A stretch of 44,654 bases of DNA. It comes from an uncultured Acidimicrobiaceae bacterium. GTDB lineage: Bacteria; Actinomycetota; Acidimicrobiia; Acidimicrobiales; Poriferisodalaceae. Position 1 is the first letter of the stretch; each line of letters starts with the position of its first letter. Below, piece after piece: positions 17,457 through 25,025 of the stretch. The notes below the pieces were generated by a model. The model saw nothing but the letters and a program-made list of their open reading frames with translations, was not told the DNA's origin and ran no database searches. The stretch covers positions 1 through 44,654 of the forward strand of contig CAJWBN010000004.1 of assembly GCA_913020735.1 (NCBI GenBank), written 5' to 3'. The position numbers were made by a program, and so were the translations under genes.

Positions 17457-18476
17457 ATGTTGAATTGCTGGGCCCCAATTGGCCGAGGTGATGCCTCCAC
17501 CATTGCTTCTCGAAGCAAGGAGCTAGAACAGCGCGGTTACGCGGGAGTTATTGGAAACCAGGTTTATGGTCCGCCGTGGGCCAGTTTGGCTGTGGCAGCC
17601 GCTTCGACTACATCACTGGAGCTAGAAACCGGTATAGCGATGGCATTTGTTCGTTCACCATTCGAAACAGCTTGCGCTGCTCTCGAACTTGATCAAATAA
17701 GCAATGGGCGATTTACACTTGGTTTAGGTACAGCACCTCAGACCTGGACAGAAAATTATTTCGGTCAGGATTTTGTTCCCCCGATCGGCCGAACTCGCGA
17801 AGTAATCGAAATTCTCCGCCTGGTTTTTGATGCAGCCGTAGACAATGCCCCATCAATCCCCAATTACCAGGGTGAGCACTACCAACTGTCCTTCGAAGGC
17901 CTACATCCCAACTTTGGTTCCAACGTAAGACCTATCCCCATCTGGATTGCTTCGCTCCGCGAAAAATTGTGTGAACTAGCTGGTGAACTCGCAGATGGTT
18001 TCATAGGACATTCAATATGGTCTCGATGGTGGTTAGAGGAACGAGCATTGCCAGCACTTCGCCGCGGCGCAGCTAGAGCTGGACGAGATTCAAACGAGTT
18101 ACAAATACAACTTTGGTTGACGGCTTCCATTGACCCAGATCCCGTAGTTGCTGCTCGACGAGCTCGCGGCAACGTCGCGTTTTATGCGGCAATTCCCAGC
18201 TACCGTTCCTATTTTGACGCTCATGGATTTGGTGCATTATTTGACACTCTGGTTGAAGCACGAAGATCACTGCCCTTAGAAAGCTGTCTTGACATGGTTC
18301 CTTTAGAAGCTGCAAAAACATTTGCAGTATGTGGAACCCGAGATGAGGTCGGCGAAGAGATCGAGAACATTGCACATCATGCAAGTTCGGTGTGCGTGAA
18401 ACCGCCCATGTGGGCGATCGATCCCCAAGAAGCAGAACAACAAAGCGCAGAGATTGAAGAGTTACTACTCGGATAA
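17457..18476 (+). CDS. LLM-class (luciferase-like) F420-dependent oxidoreductase
   Basis: This 339-residue TIM-barrel protein is of the bacterial luciferase-like family. Supporting stretches are the N-terminal SKELEQRGYAGVIGNQVYGPP, ASTTSLELETGIAMAFVRSP (about 48-67) and LGLGTAPQTW (about 90-99); the last corresponds to the cofactor-phosphate loop of F420/FMN enzymes. It resembles the second LLM gene at 35.9-36.9 kb in layout and in the GIAxAFxRSP stretch. In actinomycetes most such proteins use F420, but cofactor choice cannot be fixed from the sequence. They reduce or oxidise carbonyl and unsaturated compounds. It probably follows the amidohydrolase in one transcript and ends convergent with the SnoaL-like gene. 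Confidence 0.87.
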   Translation: MLNCWAPIGRGDASTIASRSKELEQRGYAGVIGNQVYGPPWASLAVAAASTTSLELETGIAMAFVRSPFETACAALELDQISNGRFTLGLGTAPQTWTENYFGQDFVPPIGRTREVIEILRLVFDAAVDNAPSIPNYQGEHYQLSFEGLHPNFGSNVRPIPIWIASLREKLCELAGELADGFIGHSIWSRWWLEERALPALRRGAARAGRDSNELQIQLWLTASIDPDPVVAARRARGNVAFYAAIPSYRSYFDAHGFGALFDTLVEARRSLPLESCLDMVPLEAAKTFAVCGTRDEVGEEIENIAHHASSVCVKPPMWAIDPQEAEQQSAEIEELLLG

Positions 18477-18484
18477 ATATCTGG

Positions 18485-18892
18485 TTATTTAGAGAGTTGT
18501 TCTAACAATCCGCCACTGTCGCTCACTATGTGGCCTTCGGTGACTTTTCCTTCGATGATGGTGAAGATTGCGACTGCATGCCGCTCAACTTCGTTTCCTG
18601 ATGCAGCTACCCCCATAAAGGTTCCTGTGTGGGTACCTCTCAGTATGTACCTCACCGCCACCGACGACCCGTCACTCACCATTTGTTGAATTTCAAATCG
18701 GGCGTTTGATAACGAGGAGTGGTACGTCTTGAGCGACTCAATGTGTTCGGCGAGAGAATTAGCCGATGGGCCGCCATACCCGTGACGGACATAATCATCT
18801 GTGAACGAAGCTTCAACCACTGATAAGTCTTGTTGGTTGAAGCCATCCTCCATGATGTGTCGCACCAGTTCTTTTGCTTCTTCTCCGGTCAA
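18485..18892 (-). CDS. SnoaL-like / NTF2-fold polyketide-cyclase-type protein
   Basis: This 135-residue cone-shaped NTF2-fold protein starts with LVRHIMEDGFNQQDLSVVEA and holds the signature DDYVRHGYGG (about 28-37). It then has SDGSSVAVRYILRGTHTG (about 68-85) and a final MTEGHIVSD-like strand pair, the usual layout of SnoaL and steroid-isomerase-like ester cyclases. Such proteins bind small hydrophobic molecules and may be cyclases, isomerases or hydrolases. No catalytic residue set can be assigned. It lies about 100 bases after the methyltransferase on the same strand and may be the last gene of the crotonase-VOC-methyltransferase run. Confidence 0.75.
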   Translation of the reverse strand: MTGEEAKELVRHIMEDGFNQQDLSVVEASFTDDYVRHGYGGPSANSLAEHIESLKTYHSSLSNARFEIQQMVSDGSSVAVRYILRGTHTGTFMGVAASGNEVERHAVAIFTIIEGKVTEGHIVSDSGGLLEQLSK

Positions 18893-18995
18893 AGCTGCCC
18901 CCGTTTCTGGTTGGATAACGATAGCTGTGCGCTGTGATTTACAGTTCGACCTTCTGGACTAACAGTCGCATACTGACCTGTTGCACTGGTAGGCG

Positions 18996-19655
18996 TTATT
19001 TCTTTATACCCCAAACAGCAAATAATGGATCTCCGGAAGTGGAGGGTGAAGTTCGAAGCTCAGCTCGAACGTTGTCCCAAGGCCCGGTAAGCCGGTAGTA
19101 CTCGCCAACGATGGAAACATGACCTCGATCGTCGGTTTGACTCCAGCCCCGTATGGCTTTAGTCGGGAAGCATCGATTAGAAAAACTGTTTACAAAAACC
19201 CCTCCGACCTTCAAACATCGATGGATTTCATCAAAAACTTCGATAGGCCGCACTAAGTAATCGACGGACACACAACACACAACACCATCAAAGCTGTCAT
19301 CTTCGAAGGGAAGTCTCGGGTCCATATTTAAATCATGTTTGACCCAAGAAGTAGCTTGTCTATTTTCTGCCAGCTCAGTTGAGTTCATCCCCAGTGCTAC
19401 CAAGTCATTCGGGGGATCGATGAAGTGACTTACCCAAGAACTCATGACATCTAAAACTCGCCCTCTCAACTGGAGTTCTTGGTAGAGCTCTCCGACAGCG
19501 GCGATTGCCTCCTTGTCAATGTGAGTGACCATTCTCGGTTCTGAATAAAAATTTTGATCAGATGATGAATCAGCCCTATCAAAGAAGCCAGCCGGGAACC
19601 CTGCGTAGCGTGGATCATCCGAACTATCGAGATTTGTTGATTCTCCGTTACCCAT
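18996..19655 (-). CDS. SAM-dependent methyltransferase-like protein with unusual motif I
   Basis: This 219-residue class I methyltransferase-fold protein has the acidic-loop motif II/III region (FDGVVCCVSVDYLVRPIEVF, about 125-145) and the post-core CLKVGGVFVNSFSNRCFP stretch. Motif I, normally a Gly-rich VLDxGxGxG, reads VLDVMSSWVSHF (about 69-80), with Met-Ser-Ser-Trp in place of the glycines. A VLDxMSSWVSHxP-type variant is, as far as I recall, a conserved sub-family rather than a mutation. SAM binding is therefore likely but not certain. Its substrate is unknown. It sits 16 bases downstream of the VOC gene. Confidence 0.75.
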   Translation of the reverse strand: MGNGESTNLDSSDDPRYAGFPAGFFDRADSSSDQNFYSEPRMVTHIDKEAIAAVGELYQELQLRGRVLDVMSSWVSHFIDPPNDLVALGMNSTELAENRQATSWVKHDLNMDPRLPFEDDSFDGVVCCVSVDYLVRPIEVFDEIHRCLKVGGVFVNSFSNRCFPTKAIRGWSQTDDRGHVSIVGEYYRLTGPWDNVRAELRTSPSTSGDPLFAVWGIKK

Positions 19656-19671
19656 TCAAAACATCGGCGTT

Positions 19672-20151
19672 CTAACTAGTGAGTTTCTTGGCGAAACTCA
19701 GGTCGTGTCCCGAGGGATCCTGAATCGGGAAGAATCGCTCCCCCCAGGGAGCATCTTTGGGTTCATCGCCAGGCGAAAGCCCGGCTGACATTGCCCGCTG
19801 GTACATGCGATCTACGTCGTCTACATGAAAAACTGTCCGCCCCCACCAACGCGTCGGCAGATCCGAACCTGTCACTTCCCAGAGATTCACAAAACAATTC
19901 CCAGATTCCAAAGTAATAAACGGAGAGGAGATATCTCCGAATGAGATAGCAAAACCTAAAGCTTCGTAAAATGTCACAGAAGCGGACATGTCTGCAGTCG
20001 CAAAAGTTATGGCATCGATTCGCTCTACGCGACCTGGTTGTTCAGTCAAAGGAAACTCACAAGCCAAGAGTCTGTCGAAGATGCAGTAGTCCTCATTGTT
20101 GGTCGAATTTCCCGTGTCGCCCTTCCCCAGATGAGAAACGATTGGCGCCAC
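19672..20151 (-). CDS. VOC (glyoxalase / bleomycin-resistance fold) family protein
   Basis: This is a one-domain vicinal-oxygen-chelate protein. The core starts at RIDAITFATADMSASVTFYEALGF and ends DPSGHDLSFAKKL; the FHVDDVDRMYQRAMSAGL segment is the second half-module. The longest frame (159 residues) overlaps the upstream crotonase gene by 59 bases. Its first 40 residues have no similarity to the fold, so a later start is likely. A TTG at 20067 in the same frame would remove the overlap and leave about 131 residues, but no RBS supports it. Metal ligands cannot be assigned confidently. Such proteins are found as glyoxalases, epimerases, ring-cleavage dioxygenases or binding proteins. Confidence 0.78.
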   Translation of the reverse strand: MAPIVSHLGKGDTGNSTNNEDYCIFDRLLACEFPLTEQPGRVERIDAITFATADMSASVTFYEALGFAISFGDISSPFITLESGNCFVNLWEVTGSDLPTRWWGRTVFHVDDVDRMYQRAMSAGLSPGDEPKDAPWGERFFPIQDPSGHDLSFAKKLTS

Positions 20152-20908
20152 TAATACCTTCCGCTTCCAGCACCGGTCGGCTGTTGTACCACTCTTGGGT
20201 CAGCGCATCTCTAACAGACAGCCCATGTTGCTTTCTAACTGATCTTCGATCAGCCTGAACACATAGTTGCGGGAATGCAGCAATTTGATGAGCTAACTCT
20301 TCAGCTTTTTCTCGGCTTTGGCCATCAGGTACCACGTATTCACATAAGCCAAGACGCTCGCATTCTTCAGCCATAACTTGCCGCCCTGTCAATATGAGTT
20401 CCAAAGCTCTTCCCTCACCTACTAGACGGGGCAGCCGCACTGTCCCGCCATCGATGAGTGGAATTCCCCAACGACGGCAATACACACCGAGATAAGCGGA
20501 TTCTTCCATAACTCGAAAATCACACCAAAGAGCTAATTCCATTCCGCCGGCGACTGCGGGCCCAGCTACTGCAGCTATTACTGGCTTATTGAGTTCGAGC
20601 CGGCTTGGCCCCATGGCACCCATCGGAATGTCACTTCCGTCACCGTTGTCTCCTCCGTCTGCGGGAATTGCTAAATCAGACAAAGGGTTTGGTTCTTCTA
20701 ACGAAGCGGCTTGTTTCAGATCCCAGCCCGCACAAAATGCGCCGCCTTCACCCCAAAAAACTGCGACGCTTGCCTGTTCATCGTTTTCGAATTCAAGAAA
20801 AGAGTTATATAAGGATTCGGCACTGTCACTATCCATAGCATTGCGAGCTTCAATCCGTGAATGGATGACAGTCCAAACAGATCCTGACTTTTCGATACGA
20901 ACTGTCAT
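20093..20908 (-). CDS. Enoyl-CoA hydratase/isomerase (crotonase) family protein
   Basis: This 271-residue protein has the two oxyanion-hole segments of crotonases, GGAFCAGWDLKQ (about 55-66) and AAVAGPAVAGGMELALWCDF (about 111-130). GVYCRRWGIPLIDGGTVRLP corresponds to the catalytic-glutamate region, but the usual Glu of the PEVxLG motif is not in the expected place, so the chemistry may not be hydration. An acidic Gly/Asp-rich loop (ADGGDNGDGSD, about 83-93) is inserted. The family includes hydratases, isomerases, decarboxylases and ring-opening hydrolases, all on CoA thioesters. It is first in the operon with the VOC and methyltransferase genes. Confidence 0.87.
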   Translation of the reverse strand: MTVRIEKSGSVWTVIHSRIEARNAMDSDSAESLYNSFLEFENDEQASVAVFWGEGGAFCAGWDLKQAASLEEPNPLSDLAIPADGGDNGDGSDIPMGAMGPSRLELNKPVIAAVAGPAVAGGMELALWCDFRVMEESAYLGVYCRRWGIPLIDGGTVRLPRLVGEGRALELILTGRQVMAEECERLGLCEYVVPDGQSREKAEELAHQIAAFPQLCVQADRRSVRKQHGLSVRDALTQEWYNSRPVLEAEGISGANRFSSGEGRHGKFDQQ

Positions 20909-21126
20909 TTTCTACCCTCAGCGCTGTCAGTCCAACAAAGAATGATTGGGTGTTGGTTAGGCAAAGTTGGTTTCCTCACGAAATTCAGCTGTTGATTGTC
21001 TAAGGAGCCTAGATCAGGTCGACAAAACAAAGCGATAGAAGGGTATTTGGTATTCAGCTTTCAGAGTTGGTCAGGAGATAGATATCGGTCGTCTAGGTTC
21101 TCAAGAACACATTCCTAAGGAGAAAC

Positions 21127-21483
21127 GTGAATTTTTCTGATTTCAATGCAATGGTCGAAAGCAATGCGGCGAATCTACGATCGAGTTGGCGAAACTATTC
21201 TCTGAGTTCCAGCGCATTGGTTGCCACAATTGTTTTTGGTGGGGACCATCTTGATGGCAAGCGTCCGATGATGGTTTTCGCCATTCTTGGCGTGAACCTT
21301 CTGCTGCTTCTCAGTACGGATAGTCAAATGGCGCAGTTCCAAGCGCTAAGAAAAGACATGCCATCTGAACTCGCTGACTCAGCAACGGGACAAGATTGGG
21401 CTAAGGCGCCTCTTGGTGCATTTCGTGTTATCGGAGCCGTTATGACCATCGCGATTACGGTCACGATGCTCTTGGCGCTCTAA
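21127..21483 (+). CDS. Small membrane protein of unknown function (118 aa)
   Basis: I do not recognise a family. The GTG start at 21127 has an excellent Shine-Dalgarno sequence (AAGGAGA, 21117-21123). The protein has an N-terminal amphipathic stretch and about three hydrophobic helices: a short one near 29-37, MVFAILGVNLLLLLST near 50-65, and a C-terminal RVIGAVMTIAITVTMLLAL at 99-118. It could sit in the membrane with little exposed sequence. It is followed by a strong terminator-like hairpin, so it is probably transcribed alone. The gap before it (20909-21126) shows no other feature I can support. Confidence 0.7.
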   Translation: MNFSDFNAMVESNAANLRSSWRNYSLSSSALVATIVFGGDHLDGKRPMMVFAILGVNLLLLLSTDSQMAQFQALRKDMPSELADSATGQDWAKAPLGAFRVIGAVMTIAITVTMLLAL

Positions 21484-21501
21484 ATTTGGAATTAAGCGAT
21501 A

Positions 21502-21559
21502 AAGATTTGACCTCGTGTATCTGAGTTGAAACTAATTTAGGTACGCGGGGTCAAATTTT
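21502..21559 (+). terminator. Long stem-loop terminator
   Basis: The arms 21505-21519 and 21542-21556 pair over 15 positions with two G-T wobbles. With flanking bases the stem reaches about 18 pairs (21502-21519 with 21542-21559). The loop is about 22 bases and the downstream arm ends in a T-run (TTTT). Its place, just after the small membrane protein and before the DUF805 gene, fits an intrinsic terminator. A regulatory stem-loop is the alternative. Confidence 0.65.
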
Positions 21560-21608
21560 GTCTGACCTGCTGACCTAAGGTCTGGTCAACTGATTCTTGA
21601 GGTTTGAA

Positions 21609-22040
21609 ATGAAAATTTTAAATTATTACGTCGAATCTTGGCGACGTTTCGGAGATTTTCGGGGCCGGTCGTCGCGACCCGCCTATTGGTGGCCGTTTCT
21701 TCTCCACCCTCTGGTGTTCTTGGTTCTTGGGGGTATCTTCGCTGCCATTTTGGATCTTGACACCGATCAGATTGGACCGGAGATTGTTTATTTCCTTGCA
21801 TACGTGTGGTTGTCGATCGCATTAGGAGTGCGGCGCCTGCATGACATGGGTCGAAAAGGAACATGGCTTCTACTTGGCCTTGTCCCCTTCGGTAATTTGG
21901 TTCTGCTGTATTGGCTTGTTCAGCCCAGTTCTGTAGAAACAAACGAATGGGGGGATCCAGGTACGCAAGGTGGAATCACGACAGTTAGCAGTGACACCGA
22001 ACCGGAACCGCCGCTACAAACAAACGACATCATTCGGTAA
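21609..22040 (+). CDS. DUF805 family small membrane protein
   Basis: This 143-residue protein has the DUF805 pattern: an N-terminal YVESWRRFGDFRGRSSRPAYWW (about 5-26), then several membrane helices with VRRLHDMGRKGTWLLL (about 79-94) between them. The polar 25-residue tail is rich in Thr and Pro. A TTG 12 bases upstream extends the frame, but ATG at 21609 has GAGG at good spacing and is preferred. DUF805 proteins are inner-membrane proteins of unknown function. No operon partner is evident. Confidence 0.88.
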   Translation: MKILNYYVESWRRFGDFRGRSSRPAYWWPFLLHPLVFLVLGGIFAAILDLDTDQIGPEIVYFLAYVWLSIALGVRRLHDMGRKGTWLLLGLVPFGNLVLLYWLVQPSSVETNEWGDPGTQGGITTVSSDTEPEPPLQTNDIIR

Positions 22041-22048
22041 CTAGAGAA

Positions 22049-23227
22049 TTAGCGACTGCCATCTAAAGCAGCGTGTAAGGCACCCGGACTGATCCCAAGT
22101 GAAGAAGCTGCGGCGTCGATGTCTGGCGGAGGAGGCCCTAACGCCGAGCGAAGCTGCGCTTCGGATACGCCGAGTTGCGCCGCGGCTACAGCCAGATTCG
22201 GTTCACCTAACGTTGACTCTGAGCGGCCTCTTGGCGGTCGCTCGGAATTGGGTCCTGAAGGCCGAGCCTCGCTGAATTCGCCGTTCAAGCAACGGCTGAT
22301 GTAGGGGAACTCGTTGGTAATGACATAAATGTATTGATCTTCAATGAACGTTCCGTTGCATTCATCTAGATCGCCATGCCCCGCGATGTATTCCCAGTCA
22401 GACGTATAGGTACCGTCTGGGGTTGTGCCTCCCACAACTACATTTGAGCCCTGTCGGCCGCCGAGGCTTCCCTGGCAACCGCTACCTGTTCTTAAAGAGG
22501 CCGTAAGTCGGTAGCTCGGTTTATAAGTGTCAGTTGCTGATATGTAAATCAAATGGCCGTCTGCCGCGAAGCCGACATGAACAAGCCCATCATCTGAATC
22601 AGTGTGTATCTCGGCGAGCAATTCAGATAACCCGTGGTAGTGATAAGCGCCAGTTGGCTGAACGTGTGCATTATTGAAGTCCATACCAAGATTGAAGGTG
22701 TTTTGTAGTCCTTCAATTCGGTATGTTTCCCCGGTCGCGCAAGTCACGGTTTCTGCGGTGCCCGGCTCAAACTTGACACCGTTTACTGCGACACCTGGCA
22801 CATGCACCTCAGACGCGGCACCCCTATAGGTAGGGTTCGTGGGGTACTCATACCTGTTTGATTGAGCGGAGATGGTATTCGGGTTGCCTGAGTTTGGGAA
22901 CAACCCAGTTTCGTGATTTGGCAAAGCGTTCGTGACGATTGTTCGCGTGTTGCCGGAAACCGTCACTGTTGTTTGGGTACCAAATACGGCATCAGAAATT
23001 GAATAATTGTCTAAATAAGACCCCACCTGAAGATCTGTGTGGGTGTGGGCGGCTGTTGTTTGGGTGGCTGCCGGGGTGGTTGTGTCTTCTGTGTGGGTGT
23101 GGGCGGCCGTTGTATGGCTAGTGGGCGGGCTAACTGTTTCTTGGCTCGAACATGCACTGGCGACAGCAGAAACTGTCAAAAGAACAGCGACGGTCAACTG
23201 TAATTTGTTAATCCGAAAAGAAGCCAT
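22049..23227 (-). CDS. YHYH-domain lipoprotein with His/Thr-rich linker
   Basis: This 392-residue protein has a lipoprotein signal peptide (VAVLLTVSAVASAC, lipobox ASAC near 23-26), so it is anchored outside the membrane. A low-complexity linker follows that repeats TTAAHTHT twice (about 39-66) with Thr and His, a possible metal-binding stretch. The domain holding GAYHYHGLSELL (about 192-203) is the YHYH domain, a family of poorly known secreted proteins. The C-terminus has two tandem degenerate repeats (VAAAQLGVSEAQLRSALG and AASSLGISPGALHAALD), a pattern common at the ends of such proteins. The gene is convergent with DUF805. The linker is encoded by a direct repeat near 23037-23061 and 23090-23114. 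Confidence 0.85.
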   Translation of the reverse strand: MASFRINKLQLTVAVLLTVSAVASACSSQETVSPPTSHTTAAHTHTEDTTTPAATQTTAAHTHTDLQVGSYLDNYSISDAVFGTQTTVTVSGNTRTIVTNALPNHETGLFPNSGNPNTISAQSNRYEYPTNPTYRGAASEVHVPGVAVNGVKFEPGTAETVTCATGETYRIEGLQNTFNLGMDFNNAHVQPTGAYHYHGLSELLAEIHTDSDDGLVHVGFAADGHLIYISATDTYKPSYRLTASLRTGSGCQGSLGGRQGSNVVVGGTTPDGTYTSDWEYIAGHGDLDECNGTFIEDQYIYVITNEFPYISRCLNGEFSEARPSGPNSERPPRGRSESTLGEPNLAVAAAQLGVSEAQLRSALGPPPPDIDAAASSLGISPGALHAALDGSR

Positions 23228-23321
23228 GCAGCACTATTTCCTGTTCGACACAAAAAAGAAGGCCAGTGGGAGCAATTCTTATAGAAAATTCAGGAAGCAA
23301 CTTTGGCAGCTACTTTAAGAC

Positions 23322-23333
23322 CAAACATGTTTG
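23322..23333. promoter_or_regulatory. Perfect palindrome CAAACATGTTTG between divergent genes
   Basis: A perfect 12-base palindrome. It lies about 95 bases upstream of the YHYH lipoprotein start (minus strand) and about 70 bases upstream of the plus-strand ATG at 23402. A dimeric regulator could bind here, and the site is well placed for either promoter. Chance is not excluded for a 12-mer. Confidence 0.35.
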
Positions 23334-23401
23334 TTCCTAAACAATGAACCTTGAACCGACCTAAAGAAAATGGGTCAAAAACTTCACGAAAGAAAGCGAA
23401 G

Positions 23402-24268
23402 ATGAACTACGTCGAATTAACAGACCAAGCTGTTGAATCAATGCGTGACCGGGATTCCGACGAGCCAGTTGCGATGATCAACTTGCTGAAGTTTCGTGAC
23501 GTAGCCGACCCGAACCTAGGCTTGGAAACGACCAGCGGACGCGACTGTTACTTCGGTCACTACATCGCAGGAGTACCACCCATAGCGAACCGCCTCGAGA
23601 CCGGACACTCTCCCCTCTATCTCAACGACGTCAACTCATGTTTCTTCGCGTCGATAGGCGAAGACTGGGACTACCTATTGGTCGCTCAGTATCGATCACG
23701 ACGGTCTTTTATCGAAATGATCACTGACTCCCACTATCAAGAACTTTTGAAATATCGGTCTGGAGCACTCGTCAATAGCCGATTAATTGAATGCGTCAAC
23801 GAAAAACCAGAGGGATATCCGCTGCACCTCAACGCGTCCCTACCAGCGGACCCGATTATTGAACAACCCGGATTATTCAAAGACCCGCGAGTCAACGAAA
23901 TCAACGACCGTGACGCAGAACAACCAACTGACATGCTGAATCTGGTTCGCCTAGCCGACACCACAAAACCAAACGGCGGAGTTGACAACATGTCCGGTGC
24001 ACAGGGCTACGAGGAATATAGAAAAGGAGTGACGGACCTATATGCAGAACGGGCCGGCGTTAAAATTACTTGGCGCGTCTTTCCCGTAGCTACCCTCATC
24101 GGGCCTTCTGACGAACTGTGGGATGAAGCGTTGATATATCACTACCTAAGTCGTTCAAGAATGCTTTCAATGTTCACCGACTACGACGATTACCGCGTCA
24201 ACCATCTCCCAAAACGGAACGCGTCAATCGTGGATAGCCGACTAATTGAAACCACCGTTGGCGGGTAA
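23402..24268 (+). CDS. Tandem-duplicated ABM-like (DUF1330-type) protein
   Basis: This 288-residue protein is built of two similar halves. The first runs EPVAMINLLKFRDVADP (about 18-34) to VNSRLIEC (about 132-139) and the second QPTDMLNLVRLADTTKP (about 173-189) to VDSRLIET. Both match the dimeric alpha-beta-barrel DUF1330-like fold, and the shared beginning and end point to an internal duplication. ATG at 23402 is preferred over a TTG 51 bases upstream because GAAAG precedes it and the upstream residues are polar and unlike the fold. The DUF1330 family has no firm enzymatic role. The gene precedes the nitroreductase/CoA-transferase pair of the opposite strand and is convergent with it. Confidence 0.75.
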   Translation: MNYVELTDQAVESMRDRDSDEPVAMINLLKFRDVADPNLGLETTSGRDCYFGHYIAGVPPIANRLETGHSPLYLNDVNSCFFASIGEDWDYLLVAQYRSRRSFIEMITDSHYQELLKYRSGALVNSRLIECVNEKPEGYPLHLNASLPADPIIEQPGLFKDPRVNEINDRDAEQPTDMLNLVRLADTTKPNGGVDNMSGAQGYEEYRKGVTDLYAERAGVKITWRVFPVATLIGPSDELWDEALIYHYLSRSRMLSMFTDYDDYRVNHLPKRNASIVDSRLIETTVGG

Positions 24269-24341
24269 ATCCGTCGATTAAGAGTTCAGTAACTTCGCTC
24301 AAACTCGGCGCACTGACCCATATCCGTATGTGTGAGAAATC

Positions 24342-25016
24342 TTAGGAGGTGAGAGGTTTTCCATTTGCATGGTCAATGAAGACGAACTCTTCAACAGGCT
24401 TTCTCGAAAGTTTCGATAATTGTTTAGGTGGACGACCAATCGTCAACATGGCCGAAACGGCTTCGTGTGATTCAAGCCCTAACAGTTCCTGTACAGCTGG
24501 CTCTTGAGCCGCAAGCAAAGTAGTTAATGTCCCACCGAAACCTTCGTTTCGAGCCGCCATCAATGCACTCCAAGCCATCGGATAAATCGAAGCCCCACTA
24601 ACCACTCCGACACGGTCCAAAAACTGGTCCATCGAAGCAACAACTTTTAAATCAACAGCAACGATGCAAACAACTGGGACATCCTCCAGATGCTCAAACA
24701 TCGGTATAGCAATTGGCAGCGATTCATCTAACGCAGCCTCAGAAGCATCTATCGACGAAGGAGTCACCGATTGCCAGTAAACCTCGCCCGCGCGAGTTTG
24801 GGCAGCCGCTACTCGCATCGGCCCCAAACACAACTCGCCGAGAGCCTTTTTGGTTTCACGATCACGAACAGCTATTACCTTCCAACCCTGACGGTTGCCT
24901 CCGTTAGGCGCAAAGCGCGCCGTATCGAAAATCCGATACAAGACGTCGTCCGGTACTGGCTCATCAGTGAACTCCCGAGCCGCGAATGTGGTTCTAGCTA
25001 CATCAACAAAATCCAT
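24342..25016 (-). CDS. Nitroreductase family protein (paralogue 1)
   Basis: This 224-residue FMN/NAD(P)H nitroreductase-fold protein starts at ATG 25016, with GAGG seven bases upstream overlapping the TGA stop of the CoA-transferase gene. Conserved segments are RTTFAAREFTDEPVPDDVLY (about 8-27), RFAPNGGNRQGWKV (about 34-47), SIYPMAWSALMAARNEG (about 143-159) and GGTLTTLL. It is clearly paralogous to the gene at 27573-28247: same length, near-identical blocks such as ARNEGFGGTLTTLLAAQE. In this class the FMN often accepts hydride from NADPH, but the substrate cannot be named. It is co-transcribed with the CoA-transferase. Confidence 0.88.
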   Translation of the reverse strand: MDFVDVARTTFAAREFTDEPVPDDVLYRIFDTARFAPNGGNRQGWKVIAVRDRETKKALGELCLGPMRVAAAQTRAGEVYWQSVTPSSIDASEAALDESLPIAIPMFEHLEDVPVVCIVAVDLKVVASMDQFLDRVGVVSGASIYPMAWSALMAARNEGFGGTLTTLLAAQEPAVQELLGLESHEAVSAMLTIGRPPKQLSKLSRKPVEEFVFIDHANGKPLTS

Positions 25017-25025
25017 TTTCAAACC

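Noticed and set aside
20909-21126. Possible small gene or RNA in the 218-base gap before the small membrane protein.
   Set aside because: No ORF with RBS and no stable stem-loop was found; only the strong Shine-Dalgarno of the next gene is visible.
23038-23115. GTGTGGGTGTGGGCGGC-type direct repeats as a possible CRISPR or tandem-repeat array.
   Set aside because: Only two copies, explained by the duplicated TTAAHTHT coding stretch of the YHYH lipoprotein.
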